Position numbers and translations under genes: made by a program. The notes under the pieces are model-generated. The model was not told where the DNA came from and did not search any database. It saw nothing but the letters and a program-made list of their open reading frames with translations. DNA of 64,000 nt from Chitinophaga pinensis (GTDB lineage: Bacteria > Bacteroidota > Bacteroidia > Chitinophagales > Chitinophagaceae), in the NCBI GenBank assembly GCA_902167325.1, contig LR632930.1:5456001-5520000 (forward strand), written 5' to 3'. Shown here piece by piece: positions 1 to 8,666 of the stretch; the first letter of the stretch is position 1, and each line of letters starts with the position of its first letter.

Positions 1-65
1 AAAGTAATCGTTTCATGCGATTGGTTTATGGTTCCAGTTTATTGTTTCCTCATGTCTTCCGGCAA

Positions 66-1262
66 TTACCGGTCGTGTGTAAATAATGATATTTCGCCCA
101 TGGTCATGAAAGCGCTGCCGCCCCAGTTGGTCAGCAATTTAAAGCGGTAATACCTGAATTTGGGCGTACCCTCTGCAAGGGGGAAGCTTTCCCCCGCAAG
201 AGCGTAATCGATATCTTCCTGCGTATTCTCCCCTTCCGGTTTTCCGGATGGCTTCACCGAAGAGAAAGATCCTATTTGCGTCCAGCTGCCCCAGCTGCCA
301 TCGGGAGCAGGGCTATTGCTGCCATATAGTTCAAATGTTTTCACGTTTTCGATCCTGTATAGCCTGTCTGTAGCCTGCCAGAATTTGATGCGGCCGAGCG
401 AAGCGGTTTGTCCAGCGTCAATAGTGAACCAACAAGGTACCACGTTCTGCGTGGCGAAGCCGGAGTTGATATTATCATCCCACAGGTAATGCATCAGCCA
501 GCCGTGGTTGCTCTTCACGTCAGTGGGCAGTTCCAGTACGCTAAATCCTGCTTTGGACAGCTGCCTTTCAAATACGGGCAGTGTGGCGGTAGATACAGGA
601 GGATAGAAGTATTCGAACGCCATGCTATCCGGTTTATACTGTGAACGGTAGCTCAGCAGCGACTTGCTCTCGTAATCAGGCAAGGTGGTTACCAGGTCTG
701 TTGGTTGCACGGTGATCGTCTTCTCCAAACCGTCCACTCCTTTATACTTCACTTCAATGCCCAGCTCACCGCCTGCGGGTTCTCCCCAGTTAAGGATGAT
801 CTGGCTGCCATCGGTCGACTGCTCTACAGATTTCAAAGTACGGTTTACCAGCGAGCTGGCATAGTTTGCTCCGTAAGTAATACCGAAAGCGTTCACCACT
901 ACTGACATATGTCCTTCGCCATCGTAGGTATGAACAGCAAAGTTGTAATTGCCTTCTTTCAGATTTGGGATCATCACTTCCACCGTGTCTCTCCCGGAAG
1001 TCCGTTTAACAGGCAGGGTGAGTGAATCGGCTTTATTGCTCCAGAACACACGGAGCTGGCTTACCAGCGGGTCGTTCCCTAAAACCACCAGCAGTTTGAT
1101 CCGGTTCTGGCCGGGGTGCACCAGTACCGTATCCGCACGGCCCGGATAGATTATTTCACCACCTTTCATAAAGTCCTTGTAAGCATCGCCCGTTGTTTTG
1201 GTGCATGATGCGGCGGCCAGTACGAATATCCCCAGTATCGATTTTAAAAGTAAATCCTTCAT
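66..1262 (-). CDS. SusC/D-associated surface lipoprotein, DUF4998 plus discoidin-like C-terminus
   Basis: This is a predicted outer-membrane lipoprotein: a short hydrophobic leader ends in a lipobox with Cys20. The region to about residue 210 resembles DUF4998, with Ig/fibronectin-like strands. The C-terminal 150 residues look like a discoidin/F5-8C carbohydrate-binding fold of the DUF5000 kind, with a hydrophobic core around 'FRYYRFKLL'. It is the last visible gene of the minus-strand polysaccharide locus and starts 25 bp after the preceding lipoprotein, so it is very probably cotranscribed with susCD. The likely role is glycan capture at the cell surface; I see no catalytic motif. The start is an ATG with a good signal peptide. 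Family assignment is from recall of domain architecture. Confidence 0.8.
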   Translation of the reverse strand: MKDLLLKSILGIFVLAAASCTKTTGDAYKDFMKGGEIIYPGRADTVLVHPGQNRIKLLVVLGNDPLVSQLRVFWSNKADSLTLPVKRTSGRDTVEVMIPNLKEGNYNFAVHTYDGEGHMSVVVNAFGITYGANYASSLVNRTLKSVEQSTDGSQIILNWGEPAGGELGIEVKYKGVDGLEKTITVQPTDLVTTLPDYESKSLLSYRSQYKPDSMAFEYFYPPVSTATLPVFERQLSKAGFSVLELPTDVKSNHGWLMHYLWDDNINSGFATQNVVPCWFTIDAGQTASLGRIKFWQATDRLYRIENVKTFELYGSNSPAPDGSWGSWTQIGSFSSVKPSGKPEGENTQEDIDYALAGESFPLAEGTPKFRYYRFKLLTNWGGSAFMTMGEISLFTHDR

Positions 1263-1287
1263 GGTATTGTCAGATTGATGGGATGAA

Positions 1288-2481
1288 TTAATGGGTATCG
1301 CCCCACATTTTTATTTCGTAGAAATTCACATAAGTACCGTTAGACCAGTTTTTATTCGTCTTAAAGCGGATATAACGGACTTTGGGCGTATTCAGCGGGA
1401 AGGTAACGGTATGCCCGGCCAATGCCGCATCCTGGTCTGCCTGTGAGAGCTGTCCTTCCGGAAGGCCCGAAGGCTTTGTTTGCGTATTGGTTGTCAGCAG
1501 TACCCAGCTGTCGTCAAAACTTCCGTTGGGATTGGGATTATTGGAACCCCAGATCTCCACTTCTTTCGGATTGTGCAGGGAATAGTAAAATCCGGGACGC
1601 ATGAACCAAACAAGGCGGCTCAGTTTGGCGGTAACACCCATGTCATAGGTGAACCACTGTGGCATACGCGCGTCGTCAGAAGAGTGATAGAAGCCCGCCT
1701 GCGTATTGCCGTCAAACAATCCTGCAATGGAGCCGAGGTGACCGATTGGCGCGTCTGTAGGCAGTATTTCTCCATGCATCTTAGTACGGTCGAGCTGCTC
1801 TTCAAATAGTGGTGTCAGCGTACTGATGAGTGTATCCGACAGGTTGCCCCAGCGGTCGCGCAGGTATACCCCAAAGCGCGTTGGCTTGTTGGGCATGTTA
1901 CGGGTAGAGAAATCGCCCTTTTTCAGTTTGGTATACTGCGTGGTTACGGGTGAAAACTGACCCAGCGTATCGTCAGACAGTACTACGATGGCAAGGTCTT
2001 TTTCCCCATCGTTGGTGAAGCCAACATTCACGCCCCCAAAATCGGGTGCCATAACAATGGTCTTACGAACGGTCCAGATGGGTGGTACCTGCGGTTTAAC
2101 GGTGACATCCACGGGTAGGGATACATTCTCACTTTTATCTACCGTATACAATGTAACGGTGTAATTGCTTGTATCGCCAAAGCCTTCCATGGTGATGCTG
2201 CGGTTATAACGGCTCACTTTCGATTCGCGCACCACGCCTCCGGGTGTAGTGTAACGGGCTTTTACATACTGCAGGTCTTTATCTGCCGGTAATTCGAAAG
2301 TGATCTTCGCTGCTCCGGGCATGTTTTCCACAGAGAGACTGTGGACGGCCCCGGGGGCGATATCATCTTTATCAACCGGGCCTATCTGGTCACTTGTACA
2401 GGCGCCTGCCGCCAGTAATATTGTGAATGCGGTAAGTGAAATTTTATTTGGCATACCAATATGTTTAAACTGCTTTCGCAT
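1288..2481 (-). CDS. SusC/D-associated lipoprotein, DUF4959-DUF5126-DUF5000 architecture
   Basis: This is a secreted lipoprotein with lipobox LAAGAC. The N-terminal fibronectin-like region (about residues 40-130, containing 'APGAVHSLSVEN') fits DUF4959. The middle, from about 135 to 235, fits DUF5126. The C-terminal 150 residues form a DUF5000/discoidin-like carbohydrate-binding domain with the 'LVWFMRPGFYYSLHNPKEVEIWGS' type of strand pattern. This three-domain protein is a frequent partner of SusC/SusD pairs. It starts 20 bp after the SusD stop, so it belongs to the same operon. An internal ATG at 2454 gives a shorter, also good, signal peptide and may be the true start. It probably helps SusD bind the glycan. 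Confidence 0.85.
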   Translation of the reverse strand: MRKQFKHIGMPNKISLTAFTILLAAGACTSDQIGPVDKDDIAPGAVHSLSVENMPGAAKITFELPADKDLQYVKARYTTPGGVVRESKVSRYNRSITMEGFGDTSNYTVTLYTVDKSENVSLPVDVTVKPQVPPIWTVRKTIVMAPDFGGVNVGFTNDGEKDLAIVVLSDDTLGQFSPVTTQYTKLKKGDFSTRNMPNKPTRFGVYLRDRWGNLSDTLISTLTPLFEEQLDRTKMHGEILPTDAPIGHLGSIAGLFDGNTQAGFYHSSDDARMPQWFTYDMGVTAKLSRLVWFMRPGFYYSLHNPKEVEIWGSNNPNPNGSFDDSWVLLTTNTQTKPSGLPEGQLSQADQDAALAGHTVTFPLNTPKVRYIRFKTNKNWSNGTYVNFYEIKMWGDTH

Positions 2482-2501
2482 GAGTTATCGTGAATTGTAG
2501 C

Positions 2502-4406
2502 TTACCAGCCCGGGTTCTGCACCAGGTTGGGGTTTACCTGCAGATTGGCTTCGGCTATGGGCCAGAAGTAATCGCGGGGGGCAATGAACTGAGGGCTGTA
2601 TAGCAGCACGCGGCGGTTATAGTCTTCGTAAGTCGATTGCTGGATATCCCATCCGTAAATAGCCTTACTCAGTTCCAGCGGTGCGGTTTTCCAACGGCGT
2701 ACATCCCAGAAGCGGCTGCCTTCAAATGCCATTTCAATGTGACGCTCCTGCTGAATGATGGAGCGAAGTCCGTCTTTCGTAGTGAACTTGGAAGGATTGG
2801 AAGAATAGGCTGTCCAGGAGCTTTCCACGGATTTCAGTCCTGCCCTTTCACGGATGAGGTTCAGGTAACGCAGGGCTTCCGTACGGTTTCCTGTTTCATT
2901 CAAAGCCTCCGCATACAGCAGGTACAAATCTCCGAGACGAACCACAGGCCAGGGATAGCTTTCTACAGTAAGGTTGGTTTTATCGAATACGAGGTTCCAG
3001 TTCACGATCTTCTTGGTATAGTAACCGGTAATGGAATAGATGCGGCTTTGCTTTTTGCCGGAGTACTGATCCATTTTGCTTTGTACGTTAAACGTTCCGT
3101 TGCGCATGAACCAGGTAGATCCGTCGAATGCAAGGTCTGCATAGAAGCGCGGTTCTCTTTCAAAGTGAAGCCCCACGGTTTTGTAACCTTCCTGAATGCC
3201 GGAGTCTAATGCAGTAGCGGTACGCAGCTGGAAACGGCCGGCATGGTTCCATGTTTTGTCTTCGGTAATAGGCACCCCGTTCTTCGTATAGAACATCTCC
3301 GCGATCTTCATCGGCGGGGCCAGTTTGGCTTTCAGGTTGATGTTGAAATTGTTGGGATCCAGCTGGGGGCATGCATAGGTTTGCAGCCAGTAAGTGGGAA
3401 TAGAGCCTGCGGTATTACCCCAGATCAGTTCACTGTTCCATTTCTCGCCCACCGCGTTACGGATATTCAGTTCCACCTGCGTGAAATGATCTACCTGCAT
3501 AACGGCAGAGTTGAAGTAATACAGCTTAACACCATTGGAAGCGGCAGCATCAATCGCGGCTTTACAGGCTTCTGCAGCACGCACCCATTTCTGGTCATCG
3601 AACTGAGGATTGAAAAGTACCTGGCCATTGTTGTTCTTCATCCCGGCGAAATCGTTATTGCCATTGAACAGCGGGCTGGCCACTGTTGCGAGTGCCCTTG
3701 CTTTGATAGCCAGTGCCGCAACCTTCGTGATACGGCCCAGTTCAGTGGATGCACTGGTGATTTTGGCAGGCAATGCTTCCTCTGCGGCTACTTCATCCAT
3801 TACTTTCACGATGTAGTTCACCACGGAATCTACCGGCTGGCGGTAAACTTTCATAGCCTCCGGGGGAGCGTCGATGGCGAGGTTCTTATCCACGATGGGA
3901 ATAGGACCGTACATGCGGAAGAGATACCAGTGAAAGTAAGCCTTCAGGAATTTGGCTTCCGCCTTCCAGCGAGCCTTTTCATAAGGCTGCAGTTCTAGAA
4001 CGCGGTCGATATTTTCAAGGAAAATATTGCATGCCCTGATACCCTGCCAGAGTGATTTCTGATCATATCCATCCCAATAGTTCAGATAAGGGTTGGCTTT
4101 GTTCTGTATGCCGCGGGCAATGTAATAAGGATCGAGTGCAATGAAATCCTGCTGCATGGGCCAGTACGTCCAGGCTTCATCACCGCTGTTGAAAGCAGGG
4201 TTGATGTCCGGATGCCCTTCCTTGGGAAGATAGGCGTAACAGGTAAAAAGGTATTTTTCGGCTTCAAGGCGCGTGGCGAACGCATGGTCGAGCGTGGGTA
4301 CGTTGTCTGGCACAATGTCGAGGAATCCCTTCATGCAGGACCCCAGCATCACCGATACGCACAACAGCGCCATCGCAACCCGTGCCTTCATAACTCTAAC
4401 TGACAT
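2502..4406 (-). CDS. SusD/RagB family nutrient-binding outer-membrane lipoprotein
   Basis: SusD-family lipoproteins cap the SusC TonB-dependent transporter and deliver oligosaccharides to it. The protein has a leader with lipobox Cys24, the typical 'FLDIVPDN' start of the mature protein, TPR-like helices with 'KAEAKFLKAYFHWYLFRMYG', and the C-terminal family signature 'RLGDLYLLYAEALNETGNR' followed by 'IRERAG' and 'QERHIEMAFEGSRFWDVRRW'. Its length of 634 residues is at the upper end for the family. It lies 45 bp after the SusC stop. An ATG at 4391 gives a slightly shorter leader and is an equally good start. The substrate cannot be read from the sequence; the mannose isomerase-like neighbour hints at mannose-containing glycans. 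Confidence 0.95.
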   Translation of the reverse strand: MSVRVMKARVAMALLCVSVMLGSCMKGFLDIVPDNVPTLDHAFATRLEAEKYLFTCYAYLPKEGHPDINPAFNSGDEAWTYWPMQQDFIALDPYYIARGIQNKANPYLNYWDGYDQKSLWQGIRACNIFLENIDRVLELQPYEKARWKAEAKFLKAYFHWYLFRMYGPIPIVDKNLAIDAPPEAMKVYRQPVDSVVNYIVKVMDEVAAEEALPAKITSASTELGRITKVAALAIKARALATVASPLFNGNNDFAGMKNNNGQVLFNPQFDDQKWVRAAEACKAAIDAAASNGVKLYYFNSAVMQVDHFTQVELNIRNAVGEKWNSELIWGNTAGSIPTYWLQTYACPQLDPNNFNINLKAKLAPPMKIAEMFYTKNGVPITEDKTWNHAGRFQLRTATALDSGIQEGYKTVGLHFEREPRFYADLAFDGSTWFMRNGTFNVQSKMDQYSGKKQSRIYSITGYYTKKIVNWNLVFDKTNLTVESYPWPVVRLGDLYLLYAEALNETGNRTEALRYLNLIRERAGLKSVESSWTAYSSNPSKFTTKDGLRSIIQQERHIEMAFEGSRFWDVRRWKTAPLELSKAIYGWDIQQSTYEDYNRRVLLYSPQFIAPRDYFWPIAEANLQVNPNLVQNPGW

Positions 4407-4451
4407 GTAAATATGTTGATTCTGGTGATAAAAATGTTGATGTGAACTGGC

Positions 4452-7400
4452 TTACAGCTGCACGTTTACGCCCATGTTGAACACACGCTGGATGGGATAT
4501 CCCAATCCATTGCCACCCTGCTCAGGATCCCAGAGTTTGAATGCGCTGATCACAAAAAGGTTAGTAGCGTTAACGTATAAACGCAGACCGGCGATGCGGT
4601 ATTTCTTCAACCCTTTGTCTCCGATATTGTATCCCAGCTCCGCACTCTTCATCCGGAGGAAAGCACCGTTGCGCATCCACCAGCTGGAAAGTTTGTTGTT
4701 GTTCTCGTTCTGCGTAAGTCCCAGCCGGGGCCAGAAAGCGTAGATATTGCGATTGTCTTCCGACCAGTGATCGTTCGCTATCACATCCAGCAGGCCGTTT
4801 TCGTTAGCTCCGTTAGCCACAAAAGGTGAGATACTGGAAGGATCGATGAAGAGTGCCGACCGTGCGGAACCCTGGAAAAAGGTACTGATATCGAAATTCT
4901 TATAGCCTACAGAAAAGCCGAAACCGTAAATTACTTCCGGCGTTACCGGGAAACCCATGCCGTTAGCCATATCCAGATCAGTGATCTGACCATCGTTATT
5001 CAGATCGCGGTACTTGATATCACCACCACGTACTTCACCGAAATTCTGCCTCGGAGAATTCTTCACGTCTTCTTCATCTACAAATAATCTCTCTGCTATC
5101 AGTCCATACCGCTGCCCTATCGAATGTCCTACCCGCGACAGGTACTTCATGTTAGACGCATAATCAGGTTCTTCATTCACCAATAACTGGCTGGCCGCAT
5201 AGGTAAAGGTGCCGCGCGCCTGAACCCATAACTTCCCGAACGTCTTATTGTAATCTGCAGCAAGGTCAAACCCGCGGCCTTCCGCCACACCTACGTTGGC
5301 ACTTACCGGTGCAGTAAGCCCCATGGTGTTGGGAACATAAGCGCGGGACATCAGGATGCTCGTACGGCGTTCCTTATAGATGTCCATCGTAAGGTTCAAT
5401 GCATGCCAGAAACTGATATCCATCCCAAGGTTTGCTTTATTCGCACGCTCCCACGAAATCAGCTCATTGGGATACCGCGATATGGAAACTCCCGGACGGG
5501 TATATGCATAATCCTCACCGAACCACGACTGGAAGTTGCCATCGTTCAGGTTAACATTAGACAGATAGAAGAAACGATCTTCCGCCCTGCCGATCTGATC
5601 GTTACCCACGAGGCCGTAAGTAGCACGGAGTTTCAGCTTGGAAACAGTATTGGTGATGTCTTCGAAGAAGTCTTCACTGCTCACATTCCAGGCCACACCT
5701 ACAGACGGGAAGAATCCAAATCGGTTTCTCTTTGCAAAACGTTCTGATCCATTGTACCCGAAGTTCCCTTCAAACATGTAGCGGTCGTCGTACCCGTAAG
5801 TAACACGTCCGGAGAGACCCTGGTTACGGAAAGGCAGTGATTGCTGGAGGTCGGTGGACTGGCCGCTGATATAATTCCGGCGGATGCCGATCAGCAATGC
5901 ACCGATATTGTGAACCTTATTGAAGGTGCGGTTATAATTAACGGCAGCTTCAGCGTAACTGGTTGTTTCCACCAGTTTATCACCGGGGTTATAGTTGAGA
6001 TATTCGGTACCTGTTTTCTCATTCAGGATGGAAAGTGTATATCCCGAACTGGCGTCCAGTGAAGGGTTTGCTGCATAATAGAAAGGACTGTACCTGCGGT
6101 TCAGGGAGAAACGGGAGTACCGCTTGGTATACACCATTACACGGGCAGAGAGACCGGGCGTCAGGAAATTGAAGTCCTGCTTCAGCTCCAGCTGCACATT
6201 GAGCGTAGAAGTATTATACTGCTGGAAGCCGGATACCATCTGCGCATAGGGATTGGTAAAAACCTCTCCCTCATTGCCTCTTGGTGCATTACCAAACAGC
6301 GGGTGTTTGACGTTAGGAAGGTCAGAAGCAGGGAAGATAGCCGGGAACCGAACCGGGTTCGCTTTCAGCACGCTGTTGAAGATAGCGCTGCCGCCGCCAA
6401 CCGGACCATTATAATCATCAAAGTTACCAGTGGTACGGATGATAGCTTCGGTAGTATTGGTGAGCTTCAGGTTAACGTTGGAGCGTACCTCATAACTGCG
6501 CAATTTGATGTTGCTGTTAAAACCGCTGCCACGTTGTGTTTTGAGGATACCATTATCCTGGTTCATAGTGGCACCAACATAATATTGTGCTTTAGGGCTG
6601 CCGCCGTTCAGGTTGATATTAAGGCGCTGGTTGTTCGTGTTCTTTTTGATGAGCTGATTGATCCAGTTATTGTTGGGGTACAGGAGCGGATTATCGCCCG
6701 CCAGGGTGTGATCGATCTTGCTTTGCGGATAGAGGAGTTTGCCGAGGGGATCGCGGGTGAGAGATGCTTCGTTGGCCAGGCGCATGTAGGTAATATTATC
6801 CGCCAGTTTGAAGTTGCGGGTATTAGAGGCCATGGAGTTCTCGAAGCGGACATTCATCCGTGTGGCACCTGATTTACCGGATTTGGTATTAACGAGGATA
6901 ACGCCGTTGGCACCGCGTGCGCCATAGAGGGAGGAAGCAGCAGCATCTTTCAGTACCGAAAAGCCGGCAATATCATCGGGCTGTAGGCGTGCCAGCTCCG
7001 TGGAGGTGGATTCCATGCCATCTATTAAGATGAGGGGGTCCTGTTTACCCGAGCCGAAGGAAGTGATGCCCCTGATAAAGAAGGAAGCATTGTCTGCCCC
7101 GGGTTCACCGCTGCGCTGATAAGATACCATGCCGGAGATACGGCCTGCCAGCATGGTGGTCAGGTTGCTGGTTGGGCCTTTCAGTTCTTTTGGATTGATA
7201 GTGGTGATGGAGCTCACCATACTTTGTTTCTTCTGATGGCCGTAAGCCACGATCACCACATCATCGAGGTCGTTTTTATCTTCCAGCAGCACTACGTTTA
7301 TAGAACTGCGGCCACCCACGGCGATTTCCTGCTTCTGGAAACCTACGAATGAAAACACCAGGGTGTCTGTCGCGGATTTCAGCTGGAGAGCATAATCACC

Positions 7401-7592
7401 TTCCGGGTTGGTGACGACGCCAGACTGGGTATTCTTGATGCGGATGTTTACGCCAGGGATGGCTTGTCCCTTCGTATCCAATACCCTGCCGGTTACCTTC
7501 TGTGCCTGTGCCAGGTTGACGTTGGCGATCAGGAGTAGTAACCAGCTGAAAAGGTACCGTTTTCTAAGTAGTAACAGCGATTTCTTCTTCAT
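4452..7592 (-). CDS. SusC/RagA family TonB-dependent outer-membrane transporter
   Basis: This 1046-residue TonB-dependent transporter imports oligosaccharides across the outer membrane. After a signal peptide ending near 'NLAQAQ' there is a carboxypeptidase-regulatory-like beta-sandwich (about 30-115), a DLDDVVIVAYG TonB-box region, a plug domain with 'LILIDGMES' and 'VLKDAAASSLYGARGANGVILV', and a long beta-barrel ending in an aromatic strand. I chose the ATG at 7592 because the 54 codons upstream are not signal-peptide-like and cover the divergent promoter. It is the first gene of a four-gene operon (SusC, SusD, two lipoproteins). A GntR regulator is transcribed divergently from a shared 256-bp intergenic region. 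Confidence 0.95.
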   Translation of the reverse strand: MKKKSLLLLRKRYLFSWLLLLIANVNLAQAQKVTGRVLDTKGQAIPGVNIRIKNTQSGVVTNPEGDYALQLKSATDTLVFSFVGFQKQEIAVGGRSSINVVLLEDKNDLDDVVIVAYGHQKKQSMVSSITTINPKELKGPTSNLTTMLAGRISGMVSYQRSGEPGADNASFFIRGITSFGSGKQDPLILIDGMESTSTELARLQPDDIAGFSVLKDAAASSLYGARGANGVILVNTKSGKSGATRMNVRFENSMASNTRNFKLADNITYMRLANEASLTRDPLGKLLYPQSKIDHTLAGDNPLLYPNNNWINQLIKKNTNNQRLNINLNGGSPKAQYYVGATMNQDNGILKTQRGSGFNSNIKLRSYEVRSNVNLKLTNTTEAIIRTTGNFDDYNGPVGGGSAIFNSVLKANPVRFPAIFPASDLPNVKHPLFGNAPRGNEGEVFTNPYAQMVSGFQQYNTSTLNVQLELKQDFNFLTPGLSARVMVYTKRYSRFSLNRRYSPFYYAANPSLDASSGYTLSILNEKTGTEYLNYNPGDKLVETTSYAEAAVNYNRTFNKVHNIGALLIGIRRNYISGQSTDLQQSLPFRNQGLSGRVTYGYDDRYMFEGNFGYNGSERFAKRNRFGFFPSVGVAWNVSSEDFFEDITNTVSKLKLRATYGLVGNDQIGRAEDRFFYLSNVNLNDGNFQSWFGEDYAYTRPGVSISRYPNELISWERANKANLGMDISFWHALNLTMDIYKERRTSILMSRAYVPNTMGLTAPVSANVGVAEGRGFDLAADYNKTFGKLWVQARGTFTYAASQLLVNEEPDYASNMKYLSRVGHSIGQRYGLIAERLFVDEEDVKNSPRQNFGEVRGGDIKYRDLNNDGQITDLDMANGMGFPVTPEVIYGFGFSVGYKNFDISTFFQGSARSALFIDPSSISPFVANGANENGLLDVIANDHWSEDNRNIYAFWPRLGLTQNENNNKLSSWWMRNGAFLRMKSAELGYNIGDKGLKKYRIAGLRLYVNATNLFVISAFKLWDPEQGGNGLGYPIQRVFNMGVNVQL

Positions 7593-7609
7593 AGTGAACG
7601 GGAATGATG

Positions 7610-7671
7610 AATATGTTCTAATTGTGTGTACATATTTACAGAGAAAGCGCTGAATTCCAAACTTTTTGGAA
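7610..7671. promoter_or_regulatory. Inverted repeats in the susC/gntR divergent promoter
   Basis: Two inverted repeats lie in the susC leader region. AATATGT (7610-7616) pairs with ACATATT (7630-7636). TTCCAAA (7655-7661) pairs with TTTGGAA (7665-7671) around a 3-base spacer. Both sit 18-80 bp upstream of the susC ATG, where a regulator such as the neighbouring GntR protein would bind. The 7627-7632 TGTACA core recurs upstream of the isomerase gene. Operator function is inference. Confidence 0.35.
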
Positions 7672-7848
7672 AGAAATATTTTAACGATTTTATAACGATT
7701 TGATAATATAACACTTACGCATGCACTGCAAAATTGCTGGATAGCCCCAAACATGCAAGAAAATCGTTTTTGCTAAAGGATCAGGGAGAAGGAATGCATG
7801 GAAAGGAATTATTGTATAATTTGCAGGCAGGCATATGTTGCTACATGT

Positions 7849-8583
7849 ATGAACTTAGAAATTGACCATCAAAGCACGGTTCCCCTTCATATTCAGGCGG
7901 AAAACCTGCTGCGCGACCTGATTAAACAGCCTGAATATCAGGCAGGTAAATTGTTACCCAACGAGGTGGAACTGGCCAAGCGCCTCGCTATTTCGCGTAC
8001 AACACTGCGTCAGGCAATCAATAAACTCGTGTATGAAGAGCTGCTGGTGCGTAAGAAGCGCCTCGGCACTAAAGTGGCGCATCCCAAGATGAGCTCCAAG
8101 TCCATGAACTGGCTTAGCTTTTCGCAGGAAATGCAGGCCCGCGACATTGCAATAAAGAATTATGAACTCCACATCAGCTGGGTGTTTCCGGATGAAAATG
8201 TGGCTAACTTCTTCGATATCAAAACCGATCGGAAAGTGATGAAGCTGGAACGCCTGCGTGGCAATACGCAGGAGCCATTCGTATATTTCATCTCCTATTT
8301 CCACCCAAGGATAGGCCTTACCGGTGAAGAAGACTTTAAGAAACCACTCTATGAAATGCTGGAACAGGAGCACTTTGTAGTGGCAACTCTCTCTAAAGAA
8401 GAGATCAGCGCCAGGCTGGCCGATAAACAGATCGCAAATAAACTGGAAGTAGATGTGGATAGCGCTATCCTCCTCCGGAAACGCTTTGTTTTTGACCAGG
8501 GCGACCGCCCCATAGAATACAATCTGGGCTATTACAAAGCAGAAAGCTTCGTTTATACCGTAGAAAGCCGTCGATCCTCCTGA
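7849..8583 (+). CDS. GntR family transcriptional regulator with UTRA effector domain
   Basis: This 244-residue regulator has an N-terminal winged helix-turn-helix ('GKLLPNEVELAKRLAISRTT', 'LRQAINKLVYEELL') and a C-terminal UTRA domain, which in this family binds sugar phosphates or related small molecules. The ATG at 7849 gives the standard GntR start ('PLHIQAENLLRDLI' soon after); an upstream in-frame ATG at 7798 adds 17 atypical Cys-rich residues. It is divergent from susC and 81 bp upstream of the isomerase-like gene, so it is the likely local regulator of both. The effector is unknown; a hexose phosphate would fit the neighbour. HutC-subfamily assignment is from recall. Confidence 0.92.
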   Translation: MNLEIDHQSTVPLHIQAENLLRDLIKQPEYQAGKLLPNEVELAKRLAISRTTLRQAINKLVYEELLVRKKRLGTKVAHPKMSSKSMNWLSFSQEMQARDIAIKNYELHISWVFPDENVANFFDIKTDRKVMKLERLRGNTQEPFVYFISYFHPRIGLTGEEDFKKPLYEMLEQEHFVVATLSKEEISARLADKQIANKLEVDVDSAILLRKRFVFDQGDRPIEYNLGYYKAESFVYTVESRRSS

Positions 8584-8590
8584 TATTTTC

Positions 8591-8618
8591 AAACCAGGCG
8601 TTCCTTGCTTGGTTTTTA
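8591..8618 (+). terminator. Possible terminator after the GntR gene
   Basis: AAACCA (8591-8596) pairs with TGGTTT (8610-8615) and is followed by further Ts. The hairpin is short with a large loop, so it is a weak candidate. Confidence 0.4.
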
Positions 8619-8632
8619 ATTTACCTTGGATT

Positions 8633-8666
8633 ATGTTTGTACATTATAACATTGATATACGAACAT
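8633..8666. promoter_or_regulatory. Inverted repeat overlapping the isomerase start codon
   Basis: ATGTTTGTA (8633-8641) and TACGAACAT (8658-8666) form an inverted repeat with one mismatch and a 16-base spacer. The right arm covers the ATG of the isomerase-like gene. It contains TGTACA, also present in the susC leader. A GntR operator or a translation-control hairpin are both possible. Confidence 0.35.

Noticed and set aside
7593..7754. 54-codon upstream extension of the first SusC
   Set aside because: It precedes a perfect signal-peptide ATG at 7592, is not signal-like, and covers the divergent promoter repeats.
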